A stretch of DNA of 60,135 nt from Clostridiales bacterium Firm_09. Its GTDB lineage: Bacteria; Bacillota; Clostridia; Christensenellales; DTU072. The notes under the pieces were generated by a model. The model was not told where the DNA came from. It was given only the letters and a program-made list of their open reading frames with translations, and made no database searches. Both the position numbers and the translations under genes were made by a program. Shown here piece by piece: positions 32,796 through 41,765 of this stretch (position 1 is its first letter; each line of letters opens with the position of its first letter). The stretch spans positions 1 through 60,135 of the forward strand of contig LVAO01000022.1 in the NCBI GenBank assembly GCA_001604065.1, written 5' to 3'.

Positions 32796-33762
32796 TTATT
32801 TGGCAGAAAGATTTCTCTTGGATACCATAGAAATGCGCGCGGCATATTGTGACGCATTGATCGCCGCGGCGGAAGAAAATCCGGATATTATAGATGTGGA
32901 GAGTGATGTCCAATATTCTATGGGTACCCGAAAATTCAAAGAAAGGTTCCCAGACAGAACAATCAATTGCGGGATCATGGAGGCGCACGCGGTCGGATTC
33001 TGCGGCGGCCTGTCCAGTATGGGGTATATTCCCTTTTACCATGCCTTCGGCACTTTTGCTACGCGCAGAGCCTTCGATCAGGTTTTCCTGTCGCTTGCTT
33101 ATCAGAACATGAACGTCAAGATTGTCGGCGGGGACGCGGGTGTGACGGCGACCGCCAACGGTGGCACGCACATGCCTTTTGAGGACATGGGGCTGATGCG
33201 TCTGGTGCCGGGCATGACCGTCATCGAACCCGCAGACAGCGTCATGTACAAGACGGCAATCCGTGATATGGCAAATACTTATGGGAATTATTATATCCGA
33301 AGCTGTCGCCGAAAAACGATAAAAATCTATCGGGAGGATGCCAAGTTCCAAATCGGCAAAGCCAATGTTCTGACGCAAGGCACCGACGTCGCAATCATCG
33401 CCTGCGGCATTATGGTGTATCAGGCCTTGCTGGCAAGGGAGATTCTCGCAGAAAAGGGCGTCAGTGCGCGCGTCATTGATATGCACACCATCAAGCCTTT
33501 GGATAAGGGTTGTGTCATAAAAGCGGCCGAAGAGTGCGGCGCCGTGGTGACGGCAGAAAATCACAATATCATCGGCGGGTTGGGAGAGACCGTCTGCGCC
33601 GCGCTTTCGGAGAACCATCCGGTACCTTCCGAACGCGTCGGTGTGGAGGACAAATTCGGACAGGTCGGCACACAGGAATATCTGATGGAAATTTACGGGT
33701 TGACGGCGAAGGATATTGCCCGAAAAGCGCTTCTTGCCGTTTCGAGAAAAAATAAGGTATAA
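32788..33762 (+). CDS. Transketolase-like, C-terminal (Pyr/C-domain) subunit
   Basis: The 324-residue protein carries the pyrimidine-binding domain (MEAHAVGFCGGLSSMG, with the glutamate of the E-G/A loop, and YHAFGTFATRRAFDQV) and the C-terminal domain (GTDVAIIACGIMVYQAL, ENHNIIGGLGETV). The start at 32788 (MSDYLAERFLL) follows AGGAGG; an upstream in-frame ATG lacks one. With its partner it would transfer two-carbon ketol units from a ketose, releasing an aldehyde that could feed the MMSDH-like enzyme. Confidence 0.92.
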   Translation: MSDYLAERFLLDTIEMRAAYCDALIAAAEENPDIIDVESDVQYSMGTRKFKERFPDRTINCGIMEAHAVGFCGGLSSMGYIPFYHAFGTFATRRAFDQVFLSLAYQNMNVKIVGGDAGVTATANGGTHMPFEDMGLMRLVPGMTVIEPADSVMYKTAIRDMANTYGNYYIRSCRRKTIKIYREDAKFQIGKANVLTQGTDVAIIACGIMVYQALLAREILAEKGVSARVIDMHTIKPLDKGCVIKAAEECGAVVTAENHNIIGGLGETVCAALSENHPVPSERVGVEDKFGQVGTQEYLMEIYGLTAKDIARKALLAVSRKNKV

Positions 33763-33791
33763 TAAAAACAGCACGGAGAGAGGTATCGGTT

Positions 33792-34427
33792 ATGAAAGCT
33801 GCAGTCATCAATGAAGTATCGGCCAGGGATAAAAATCCTTTTATTGTCAAAGCATTGGAGAAGCGCGGCATTGAGGTGTGCAATCTGGGAATGAAAGAAG
33901 GAGACTATCCGGGCGAAGGCCTGACTTACATTCATACCGGACTGATGGCGGGACTGGTGATTAACCTCTGCGGGGCAGACATCGTTGTGGGCGGCTGCGG
34001 CACGGGGGAAGGGTTTATGATTTCTGCCATGCAGTATCCCGGTGTGTTTTGTGGACTCATCGAAAGCCCGTTGGATGCCTTCTTGTTCGGGCAGATCAAC
34101 GGAGGCAACTGCATTTCGCTTGCGCTCAACAAGGGATACGGCTGGGCAGGGGATATCAATCTTGAGTATATTTTTGAAAAGCTGTTTTCCGATGGTTACG
34201 GGCAGGGGTATCCCGAAGCGAGAAGGGCAAGTCAGCGCGAGAGCCGCGAACGCCTCCGGACGATCTCGGCTCTTGTTCACAGACCGATGACAGAGATTCT
34301 CGAAGGTCTGGATACGAACATACTCTCTGCAATATTCAACCATAGGCCTTTTGCCGATTTTGTCAAAAACGGGTGCCCGCAGAGCCAACTGAGGGATATG
34401 ATTCTGCAAAAATTCATCGGGAGGTAA
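33792..34427 (+). CDS. RpiB/LacA/LacB-type sugar isomerase
   Basis: The 211-residue protein contains GADIVVGGCGTGEGFMISA, the RpiB/LacAB active-site loop (catalytic Cys in GGCGTG), and FGQINGGNCISLAL downstream. Classic RpiB is ~150 residues. The ~60-residue C-terminal extension (ILEGLDTNILSAIFNHRPF) marks a separate subgroup of sugar isomerases in catabolic clusters. It would interconvert an aldose and ketose, phosphorylated or not. RBS GGAGAGAGG at good spacing. It is followed 3 bases later by the IclR gene. Confidence 0.83.
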   Translation: MKAAVINEVSARDKNPFIVKALEKRGIEVCNLGMKEGDYPGEGLTYIHTGLMAGLVINLCGADIVVGGCGTGEGFMISAMQYPGVFCGLIESPLDAFLFGQINGGNCISLALNKGYGWAGDINLEYIFEKLFSDGYGQGYPEARRASQRESRERLRTISALVHRPMTEILEGLDTNILSAIFNHRPFADFVKNGCPQSQLRDMILQKFIGR

Positions 34428-34430
34428 GAT

Positions 34431-35168
34431 GTGAGCAAAGCGCTGGAAAACGGGATCGCGGTGCTGGAGCATGTTTCCTCCAAGCGCGCCTGCACCATTA
34501 CCGAGATTGCGGCGGCTCTGGGCATCAATAAAAGTACGGTATCGCGCATTATCCAGACGTTTATCCGCAAGGATATGATCGAGAGAAGCCGGGTCAGCGG
34601 CATGTACAGCATCGGACCCGCCATTCTCCAGATGTCCAGCAGATATTACAAAGTGCGCAACCTCGCGGGACAGGTAAAGAGTGCGATGGAAGCAGTCTGC
34701 CGGCAGGTGGAGGAGTCCGTCCATTTATGCGCTTTAAGCAACGACGGCGCCGTTGTCGTGGAACAGGTGGAATCCGCAAGCCGGCTGGTTGTCAATGCCA
34801 GAATAGGCAATCGCGAACCCCTGCACGCATCCTCGGTGGGCAAGTGCCTGTTGGCGTATGCGGAAGAAAACGAGCGACAGGCGATGCTTGCGAATATCCG
34901 TTATGAGCGTTACACCGCGAACACGATTTTATCGCAGGAAAAACTGCTTGAGGAGCTGGAGAGCATCCGCGCCAAGGGCTATTCTATAGATGACAACGAG
35001 CTTTCCAATGATATCCGCTGTGTGGCGGTGCCGGTTTTTGACAGCCGCGGACGCTGTGTCTATTCGTTGGGTGTATCGGGCGCAAACAGCCATATGACGA
35101 CAGAAAAGATTCATTTTATCGTAGAAAAATTGCAAATGGCGGTCAGACCGCTGATGGAGACGATATGA
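34431..35168 (+). CDS. IclR-family transcriptional regulator
   Basis: A 245-residue protein with N-terminal winged HTH (ITEIAAALGINKSTVSRIIQTF, about residues 22-43) and a GAF-like effector domain (NREPLHASSVGKCLLAYA, DNELSNDIRCVAVPVFDSRG) typical of IclR. The start codon is GTG, chosen because GGGAGGTAAGAT stands before it. Located inside the catabolic operon, it is likely the local repressor or activator; the palindrome at 27116-27132 is the best candidate site. Its stop overlaps the transporter start. Confidence 0.93.
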   Translation: MSKALENGIAVLEHVSSKRACTITEIAAALGINKSTVSRIIQTFIRKDMIERSRVSGMYSIGPAILQMSSRYYKVRNLAGQVKSAMEAVCRQVEESVHLCALSNDGAVVVEQVESASRLVVNARIGNREPLHASSVGKCLLAYAEENERQAMLANIRYERYTANTILSQEKLLEELESIRAKGYSIDDNELSNDIRCVAVPVFDSRGRCVYSLGVSGANSHMTTEKIHFIVEKLQMAVRPLMETI

Positions 35169-36664
35169 AAAAAGGGAATCTTGCAGCAAAATTGTCGTAT
35201 GCCTCCGGAGATATCTACGGAGGAGGGGCGTTTTTGATTTTCTCGCTGTTTTACATGAACTTCCTTGTGCTTGTCGAAGGGCTGCCTGTACTCGCCACCA
35301 CAATCATCATTTTAATCGGCAAAATCTGGGATGCCGTCACCGACCCGATTGTCGGAAGGCTTTCGGACAAGACTCGCAGCCGCTTCGGACGGAGGAGAAT
35401 TTATTTTCTTCTGGGCATTGTTCCCGTGCTGCTGTCGTTTATCATGCTTTTTTATTCTTTCGGAATGCAAAACACGATGGGCAAGATCATTTATTATACT
35501 TTTGCCTATATGTTTTTCGGCACGGCGTTCACCATTGTTATGGTGCCCTACAATGCCATTCTCTCCGACATGACGGACGACTATAACGAGCGCACCTCCT
35601 TTACGATGCTGCGCATGTGCTTCAGCGGCGGCACCAGCCTGGTGGCAGCCGTGATTCCGGGCATGATTATCAACGGCATCGGCGGCACGAGCATCGGACC
35701 TGCCCAGAAGGGCGGATATCTGGTGATGGCAATCGTCTTCGGCATTTTATTTGCTCTGTGCTGGCTTTTTGCGTTTTTGGGCACGCGTGAAAAAACCGAC
35801 CTTCCAGAAATCCGTAAAATCACAATGAAGGACTGGAAGAGTGTCTTCAAATTAAAGGCATACCGGAATTTTTTGGGCATATTCCTGTTCTTTCAGGTGA
35901 CGGTTGACCTTGTGCTCGCCCTGTTTATTTTCTATATCGATATTGTCGCGCTGAGGTATGCAAGCTACACCCTTGTAATGGGCATCCTGCTGGTCTGCCA
36001 GCTCATCTCCATGGTTGTCAACGGCGCAATCGCAAAAAAGAAAAGCAAGGCGTTCCCGCTCTACATCGGTTTGCCTGTGTGGATACTGGTATCTCTTTTG
36101 TTTATCTTTGTGGATTCTTCAACATCGATTGTGTTGATTTGTCTTTATGCCGCGCTTATCGGCTACGGCGCCTCTGCGGGCAACCTGGCGACCTGGTCGA
36201 TGCTCTCCGATATTTACGACATCGATGAGTGCGTGACGGGCGAGCGCCGCGAAGGCGTCTATTCCGGCATGACAACTTTTTTGAGAAAGCTGACCTCAGG
36301 CATCGCCATATTCATATTGGGCATCGGTCTGGAAGCGATGGGTTTTGACCAGAATGAATATAATCTGTTAAAAAGCACCACCGCCGATTTCGATCCTGCC
36401 GCTTATGCGCAGTCGGGCATCGTGCAGGGCATCAAATGGATTTTTATTGCGGTGCCGGTGGCGCTTCTTGGATGCTGTCTTATTTTTGCGTTGCTTAACA
36501 AAATCAACCACCGCCGTTTTGACGCCGTTATCAAGGCGCTCAGAAGCTTCAGACAGAACGGCAATCTCTCTGCGCTGACCGAAGAAGAAATAAAGGATGT
36601 TGTGACTGCTGCGGGCGTGCCGAAAGAAAGGCTTTGGAAGAAAACAGAATCCGGCATGAATTAA
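35165..36664 (+). CDS. GPH-family sugar:cation symporter (MFS)
   Basis: The 499-residue protein has 12 hydrophobic segments and the GPH signatures GKIWDAVTDPIVGRLSDKTR and RFGRRRIYFLLG. MVPYNAILSDMTDDYNERT in the loop after helix 4 is the usual GPH MVPY motif. These symporters import glycosides, pentosides or uronides with Na+ or H+. It overlaps the IclR gene (ATGA) and is the last gene of the catabolic operon, so it probably carries the pathway substrate. Confidence 0.92.
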   Translation: MKKGNLAAKLSYASGDIYGGGAFLIFSLFYMNFLVLVEGLPVLATTIIILIGKIWDAVTDPIVGRLSDKTRSRFGRRRIYFLLGIVPVLLSFIMLFYSFGMQNTMGKIIYYTFAYMFFGTAFTIVMVPYNAILSDMTDDYNERTSFTMLRMCFSGGTSLVAAVIPGMIINGIGGTSIGPAQKGGYLVMAIVFGILFALCWLFAFLGTREKTDLPEIRKITMKDWKSVFKLKAYRNFLGIFLFFQVTVDLVLALFIFYIDIVALRYASYTLVMGILLVCQLISMVVNGAIAKKKSKAFPLYIGLPVWILVSLLFIFVDSSTSIVLICLYAALIGYGASAGNLATWSMLSDIYDIDECVTGERREGVYSGMTTFLRKLTSGIAIFILGIGLEAMGFDQNEYNLLKSTTADFDPAAYAQSGIVQGIKWIFIAVPVALLGCCLIFALLNKINHRRFDAVIKALRSFRQNGNLSALTEEEIKDVVTAAGVPKERLWKKTESGMN

Positions 36665-36792
36665 GCGGCACGGTTTTCACGCAGGAAGTGTGTCATCCTG
36701 TTTTCAAGCTATTTACAGATGCCTCAATCGGGAACGGATTACGGGCATCATATGCCCATTGCGCTATGGGACAAATCCGGATTAGGGAGACA

Positions 36793-39066
36793 TCAGGCTG
36801 AGGTCTGATGTGTTTCGTAAATTTTATTGATAGCAGGAAGGGATTTGATGAACACATCGACGATGGCGGGGTTGAAATGTTTGTTTTTGCCATCCAAAAT
36901 GATACGTCGTGCAATGTCCTCGGCGAAGGCTTCTTTATAAGGACGTTTGGAGCGCAAGGCATCGTACACATCGCAGATTGCAACGATCTGTGCGGCAAGA
37001 GGGATGTCGTCGCCCACCAGACCGTACGGATAACCGCTCCCGTCCCATTTTTCGTGATGGGAAAGGGCGATGTCGATAGCCATTTTGAGATAGATATTGT
37101 TATAGGACTTATAGACACTTTTCAGGCTTTCTGCACCGAAGATGGTATGTTGCTTCATTTCTTCATATTCTTCTACGGTCAGGATGCCTTTTTTGAGAAG
37201 GATGCTGTCGCGTATGGCAATTTTGCCAAGGTCATGAAGCAGGCTTGCGACTTTGATGGATGAGATAAATTCGTCGTTGATGATAATATTATAATAACTA
37301 TCCTGTCTGAGTGCTTCCGCAATGATTTTGCTGACAGCCGATACCCGTTCCAGGTGCTCGCCCGTGCTGCCATCCCGCACCTCGGCCAGTTTGGCAAGGG
37401 CAACGATTGTCGCTATATTGGCGTCGTTGATGATGGATGTCTTTTCGCTAACATTTTTTTCCAGAGTTCGGTTGATGTTTTCTAGCTCCCGGTCAAGCTC
37501 GATCCTTTCGATTGTTTTTGAGAGGACCTGAATGTAATTTTTCAGCAGGGTAAGTTCGGTTTCATTCCATTTCTTTTCTTGTTTGCAGGTATGCAATCCG
37601 ACAAATCCCCAAAAAACATCTTTTACAAATACAGGAAGGGCGATAACGGATTTGACATTATTTTGGACCATATGATTTTTTGTAACGCCTTCCGAAAGGT
37701 CTTTGACATTGACGCCGTATGGCTTCCCTTTGGAAAGGGGTTCTACGAATTCGGTAAATTTGCTGAACGCGACATTCTGATAATCGGGCGGATTGTTTTT
37801 TATTTCTGTGCAATCACGGTTCCATACATAAAGTTGGCTGGTACGCCATTCTTCTGACGATTTATCATATTTGTTCTGGAAATAATATGCACTGTCCATA
37901 TTGAGTGTCTGGCCCAGAAGCTCCAGACTCATGGGGATGGTGCGGGATAGACTTTCAAAATCCACGGTATCCCTGGAAAAGGTGACAATGGCATTCAGTA
38001 TGTTTTCCTTTATCAGATTCTGTTCTTCTTTGGCCTTGTTTTCTGTAATATCTTCCGCCGAACAGATGATGTATTTGATTTTGCCTTGTTTATTGAAAAC
38101 CGGGGATTTGATGATTTTGAGCAATCTTTTTTCTTTTTTTGCGTTGGTTCTCCACTCTTCGGTGATGATTTTCTTTCCGCTGGCGAAAAGTTTCTTGTTG
38201 CTCTCTATGCAGTCTTCCGCCTCATCGCGCTTCAGGACATCAAGGACGGAGCGGTTTTCCAGTTCGCTTACGGACAATCCTACAAAATCAGCATGCGCTT
38301 TGTTCGCTTTGCCGTAGGTATAGGCGTCGGTAAGATACCAGATTTGAGTAGAAACGTTGTCAAAAAAAAGGGAAAGTCCGATATCGATGGAACTGTCATC
38401 CCTAAGAACATTGTCTTTCGCCTCTGCGGCAAAAGCATAAAATAAATGATTCTTTTTGAATCCGCGGACCTTGATGCGCTTATATCCGTCATATTTGGTC
38501 AAAAAACGAAAGGAAAAATTGACGATTTCGTCTTCGATATTGATTGTTTCGATGATTTCCAAAATTGATTTTACATCATCGGAATAGATGAAATCAAACA
38601 GATTGTGCCGTTCTAATTCCGCTTGCGAATAGCCAAGCATCTCCTCCAGACGCCTGCTGACGTCGACAAAATTTGCTTTGGTATCCGTAATGCAAAGCAG
38701 TTCGGTATGAAGATTGAGAAGCACGTTGACCTTATCCTTGTCTGTCTTTTCTTTGGTGATATCCCGGTATATCGTCAAAACAAAAGACTCTTCGGGCGAC
38801 CATGAAGTGACACGGTACCATTTGAGAGGGGACAAAAAAAGGATTTCGGAAAGGACTTCGTTGCTGTTTTTCAAAAGATTCCCGTATTTATTCAGCCAGA
38901 CCGCCGTATCAACGGGTTTTAACTCTTTTGCAAGAGAAAAATAGGCCTCGTTGGCTTCTGCGATTATCACATCGCATGGCGTACCGGTTTTGTCAAAGAC
39001 AACTTTTCGCAAAGAATATGCGACCGTACATTGTTCCAGGATTCTTTTGTAGAACTCATATTCCAT
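36793..39066 (-). CDS. PAS-PAS-GAF-HD-GYP protein, probable c-di-GMP phosphodiesterase
   Basis: The 757-residue protein has three N-terminal PAS-like segments (for example ETKANFVDVSRRLEEMLGYS is split as DTKANFVDVS and RLEEMLGYSQAEL), then ICSAEDITENKAKEEQ as a PAC-type end, a GAF domain (VIALPVFVKDVFWGFVGLH) and a short coiled coil. The C-terminal HD-GYP domain has intact HDLGK, HHEKWDGSGYP (HHExxDGxGYP) and FNPAIVDVF. Such domains hydrolyse cyclic di-GMP. No membrane segment is seen, so it is a cytoplasmic sensor. ATG 39066 is chosen over a TTG two codons upstream. A good promoter precedes it. Confidence 0.9.
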   Translation of the reverse strand: MEYEFYKRILEQCTVAYSLRKVVFDKTGTPCDVIIAEANEAYFSLAKELKPVDTAVWLNKYGNLLKNSNEVLSEILFLSPLKWYRVTSWSPEESFVLTIYRDITKEKTDKDKVNVLLNLHTELLCITDTKANFVDVSRRLEEMLGYSQAELERHNLFDFIYSDDVKSILEIIETINIEDEIVNFSFRFLTKYDGYKRIKVRGFKKNHLFYAFAAEAKDNVLRDDSSIDIGLSLFFDNVSTQIWYLTDAYTYGKANKAHADFVGLSVSELENRSVLDVLKRDEAEDCIESNKKLFASGKKIITEEWRTNAKKEKRLLKIIKSPVFNKQGKIKYIICSAEDITENKAKEEQNLIKENILNAIVTFSRDTVDFESLSRTIPMSLELLGQTLNMDSAYYFQNKYDKSSEEWRTSQLYVWNRDCTEIKNNPPDYQNVAFSKFTEFVEPLSKGKPYGVNVKDLSEGVTKNHMVQNNVKSVIALPVFVKDVFWGFVGLHTCKQEKKWNETELTLLKNYIQVLSKTIERIELDRELENINRTLEKNVSEKTSIINDANIATIVALAKLAEVRDGSTGEHLERVSAVSKIIAEALRQDSYYNIIINDEFISSIKVASLLHDLGKIAIRDSILLKKGILTVEEYEEMKQHTIFGAESLKSVYKSYNNIYLKMAIDIALSHHEKWDGSGYPYGLVGDDIPLAAQIVAICDVYDALRSKRPYKEAFAEDIARRIILDGKNKHFNPAIVDVFIKSLPAINKIYETHQTSA

Positions 39067-39101
39067 ATCCAAAGCCCGCTTGATAAAATGATATTCATTT
39101 T

Positions 39102-39130
39102 AAGATATAGTAATTGTTCCTTTTTGTCAA
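39102..39130 (-). promoter_or_regulatory. Sigma-A-type promoter of the HD-GYP gene
   Basis: On the minus strand TTGACA (39130-39125), 17-base spacer, TATCTT (39107-39102), about 36 bases before the ATG. Confidence 0.6.
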
Positions 39131-39374
39131 TACCCTGTCGCCATAAAATAGACAGATGCAAAAAGCATGAACCGATGGGCGGGCTCCGGATGGCTGCCTC
39201 GCAAATCGATGAAATCGCGGCATATATTCAATGGAAAAGGGTCGTGGGCGTGTCAAGAAAGGCTTGAAACAAGACCGGTATTTTTTATTTTCACAAAAAG
39301 ACAGGCTGTTTTCATATATATTTTAACAGAATCATTCTCTGCTGGATGGTTCAAAAGGAAAAAAGGAGATATTT
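39131..39374. other. Intergenic region before the beta-rich protein gene
   Basis: Together with the HD-GYP promoter region this makes about 300 bases without a supported gene. Near the right end CACA (39292-39295), 17 bases, CATATATAT (39313-39321) loosely resembles a sigma-K promoter (mACm-N16/17-CATAnnnTA), with a two-base mismatch in the -10. The ribosome site of the next gene is AAAGGAGATATTT. Confidence 0.35.
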
Positions 39375-39923
39375 ATGCCACTCGAAAAACTTTTAGCTCA
39401 GAAAATATGGGCGGATGAAATTTTTTATGGAAACGAAGTCATTGCGGACGTAGAGGTTACCGCTCCTGCGGGAGTTGTCTTCACCGCAGATTCAACAATG
39501 ACCGGCACGGCAACTGTTTCTGTCCTCAGCATTGTATTGACATCGCTGCTCGGTGTTGTGACGGCAACGGTTGAATATCTTGTTCAGGAAGAAGTCTCGG
39601 TGCAAATCAATGCGACACCCGGCCCGGATGATTTTACTCAGGAATACGCATTCCGGTTCACTGAGACCTATGAGTTCCAGAAATTCACACTTCCGCAAGG
39701 CCTGGATATTGCGAATCTGCAGGGTCAGGTCTTCCGCTTCACCGGTACCGTGACGCTGGAAAACGTCGACCTTCCTGTGGGTGAATCGGTGGGCACCTTT
39801 GACAACGTCGTCGACACCATGACCAAGATTCTGATTACCGAAGCGTTTCAGGCGATTGTCAAGCTGGGTTCCGCTCCGTATGTTCAGACTTCTTCCATCA
39901 CGGTCGTACCCGTTACTTCGTAA
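39375..39923 (+). CDS. Beta-strand-rich protein without signal peptide, unknown function
   Basis: The 182-residue acidic protein alternates hydrophobic and polar residues throughout, with segments such as VTAPAGVVFTADSTMTGTA, TATVEYLVQEEVSVQINA and TQEYAFRFTETYEF. It has no Cys, no signal peptide and no membrane helix. Its pattern (PAG start, then an ATVEYLVQEE-like strand, then a QEYAFRF-like strand) is loosely repeated in the Cys-rich protein at 40078, so the two may be diverged relatives. I recognise no named family. Absence of a signal together with shell-like composition suggests a spore-coat or other assembled structure; that is inference. Confidence 0.65.
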   Translation: MPLEKLLAQKIWADEIFYGNEVIADVEVTAPAGVVFTADSTMTGTATVSVLSIVLTSLLGVVTATVEYLVQEEVSVQINATPGPDDFTQEYAFRFTETYEFQKFTLPQGLDIANLQGQVFRFTGTVTLENVDLPVGESVGTFDNVVDTMTKILITEAFQAIVKLGSAPYVQTSSITVVPVTS

Positions 39924-40077
39924 CGCAAATACGTGGGAGATAATTTTCTCCAGTGAACAAAAAGAGGGTCTCCTTACTGCAATGCCGGAAGCATTGCAGT
40001 AAGGAAAGATTCTGGATGCGGACAAAAGACATCAAAAAAGAATCTTCGATGATTGCGAAGTAAGAAGGAGCAGGCTT

Positions 40078-40575
40078 GTGATAAATGAAGAAATAATGGT
40101 AGGCAAGGTTGTCTGCAACGATTGTTTTTGTATCACCGATTATGAAAGAAATATCAGAATCCGGAAAGTAGATGTGCCCGCCGGAAGCATCGTGTGCGGG
40201 ACAACAGAAGTCACCGTCACAGAGTGTGAGCCGGTCATTGACAGAGAATGTGATGCAATCTGGGCAAAAATAACATTGTATCTACATAAGGAGCTGACAA
40301 TCCGTACGCCGGATTGCCGTGAAATCAGACTGGAATACGGATTTCGCATTCCGCACTGCGGACGGTTCTGCGATTGCTCGCCCTGCAAGCTGTATCATTG
40401 CGCCTCTTGCCTGCTAAATGGCCTCCAGTGCCGCGTAACGGATATCAGGACAGAGGATATTCTGACGCTTCATCCTTCAACAAACGGAAGTGATGCATAT
40501 TTTGATGATGCGCTTAAAGTAGAACTGGATGTGAGCCTGCTTACGCAGCAATCCCTGGTGATACCTTTCTGCTGA
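40078..40575 (+). CDS. Cysteine-rich beta protein, unknown function (spore-surface candidate)
   Basis: The 165-residue protein has about 16 cysteines, clustered in VVCNDCFCITD and CGRFCDCSPCKLYHCASC, inside a strand-rich frame (DVPAGSIVCGTTEVTVTECEP, AKITLYLHKELTIR). No signal peptide is seen. The start codon is GTG at 40078, supported by AAGGAG seven bases upstream. High Cys content in a cytoplasmically made protein fits disulfide-linked spore-coat or exosporium components of Clostridia, or a metal-binding protein. I do not recognise a named family. Confidence 0.62.
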   Translation: MINEEIMVGKVVCNDCFCITDYERNIRIRKVDVPAGSIVCGTTEVTVTECEPVIDRECDAIWAKITLYLHKELTIRTPDCREIRLEYGFRIPHCGRFCDCSPCKLYHCASCLLNGLQCRVTDIRTEDILTLHPSTNGSDAYFDDALKVELDVSLLTQQSLVIPFC

Positions 40576-40685
40576 TCGGATGCGAATCGGACGGTGCATG
40601 GCTTCCCGGAAGAAACGGATAGGCAGAATATGCCGTACCGCATTCTCCTTCGGGTATGGGCCGGGCATTGTCCGGATGCTCTTCA

Positions 40686-41240
40686 TTAATCCAAAAGGTA
40701 TTCCGGTTTCATACCATACTCATTCAAGCCGGTTATCTCAAATTCCTGGCACAGATCAAAAAACTCTTTTTTGTTCTGTGCAGCGTTCTGTGCATCATAA
40801 CCCGCCAGCAATGTGACATACAGCAGCGATATCATGTCATATCTCAACCGTTTTTCAATCAAATCCTGTCCTTTTACCGCTTGAAATGCCTGATCGAATA
40901 AGGTTCGGTAGAGTGTGATGGATTCTTCCGATAAATAATCCTTGCTGTGATCCGTCGGGTTGTCGTATACCCATAGGATTCCTTTCAGACGTTGTTCGAT
41001 CGCGCGGTAATATTCCTTCATGAAGGGATATGCTTTTCCATAATAGATGCTCAGATATTTGTTCATGATTGCGTCGTAATCGCAATAAGGATTCCATAAT
41101 AGTTTTGCAATGAGATAATCCTTCAGATTGTCCGAAGAGCCCCTTTGGTTATAGGCGGACAAGGAGAAAACTCCTCTTACCTTGCATTCCGCCATCAATT
41201 GAAGATTGCTCTGCAGGCTCTGAAAACAATTCTCCGATTA
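40686..41240 (-). pseudogene. C-terminal remnant of a DUF4838-type (glycosidase-like) protein
   Basis: The open frame (from a stop codon upstream near 41244) reads NLQLMAECKVRGVFSLSAYN, then LKDYLIAKLLWNPYCDYDAI and YLSIYYGKAYPFMKEYYRA. This is the conserved end of DUF4838 proteins, which are normally 500-800 residues long. Only ~185 residues remain, with no signal peptide, no ribosome site, and an in-frame stop where the rest of the gene should be. It is therefore a truncated leftover rather than a working gene. The region between it and the GNAT gene holds no missing part. Confidence 0.68.
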
Positions 41241-41307
41241 TATTTTTTGTTTAGGAATTTCTCTTCCGTATAAAAAACGCATCAATTCATCCGATGATTG
41301 TCGGATA

Positions 41308-41628
41308 TCAGCGTCTGCCGTCTGTCCTGCAGGCAATTTCTGCGCAGAACAGATTTTCTGACAGGATATCCATATAAAGATCCTTGTTCTTCTGAAGCCA
41401 TGCGTTTGCGAACGAACAGGTAGCGGTAGCTTTGAGTCCTTCTTTCCTTAAGTATGCGGCGACAACTTCCATCATCTTTCCCGCGATGCCCTGTCCTCTG
41501 AGAACGGGATTCACATAGGTGCGGTCGATATTGACCTCTCCGCTGTCAAGATATTCAAAGGTTGTCTCTGCCATCAATTCATTGTTTTCAACGCTGAAAA
41601 TACGTCCTTTTTCATAATTCCGGTTCAT
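41308..41628 (-). CDS. GNAT-type N-acetyltransferase (YjdJ/Gtn10-like)
   Basis: The short acetyltransferase domain (106 residues) includes IDRTYVNPVLRGQGIAGKMM, whose RGQGIAGKM is the acetyl-CoA pyrophosphate loop, and FANAWLQKNKDLY near the end. This matches the small YidJ/YjdJ subfamily. The start at 41628 follows GGGAGGCATT. The last ~10 residues (after LSENL) are not conserved-looking. The substrate is unknown. Confidence 0.85.
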   Translation of the reverse strand: MNRNYEKGRIFSVENNELMAETTFEYLDSGEVNIDRTYVNPVLRGQGIAGKMMEVVAAYLRKEGLKATATCSFANAWLQKNKDLYMDILSENLFCAEIACRTDGRR

Positions 41629-41765
41629 AATGCCTCCCGATTCTTTTGTTATGATGCCAAATATAATGATACAGCAAGATCTTCCCGCTGTCACAAAAAA
41701 TATGAAACTTCTTTTTTTTGTCTGCATAGAATGACATAGAATAAAAAAAGGAGAAGCAGTCAGCT

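Noticed and set aside
36743-36757. GGGCAT-CAT-ATGCCC palindrome between convergent genes
   Set aside because: Too short a stem, no T tract on either strand, and no nearby promoter.
41241-41307. Open frame continuing past the GNAT stop, ending FLYGREIPKQKI
   Set aside because: It is a +1-frame extension of about 35 codons without a ribosome site. It could be a relic or chance and does not support a gene or a programmed frameshift.
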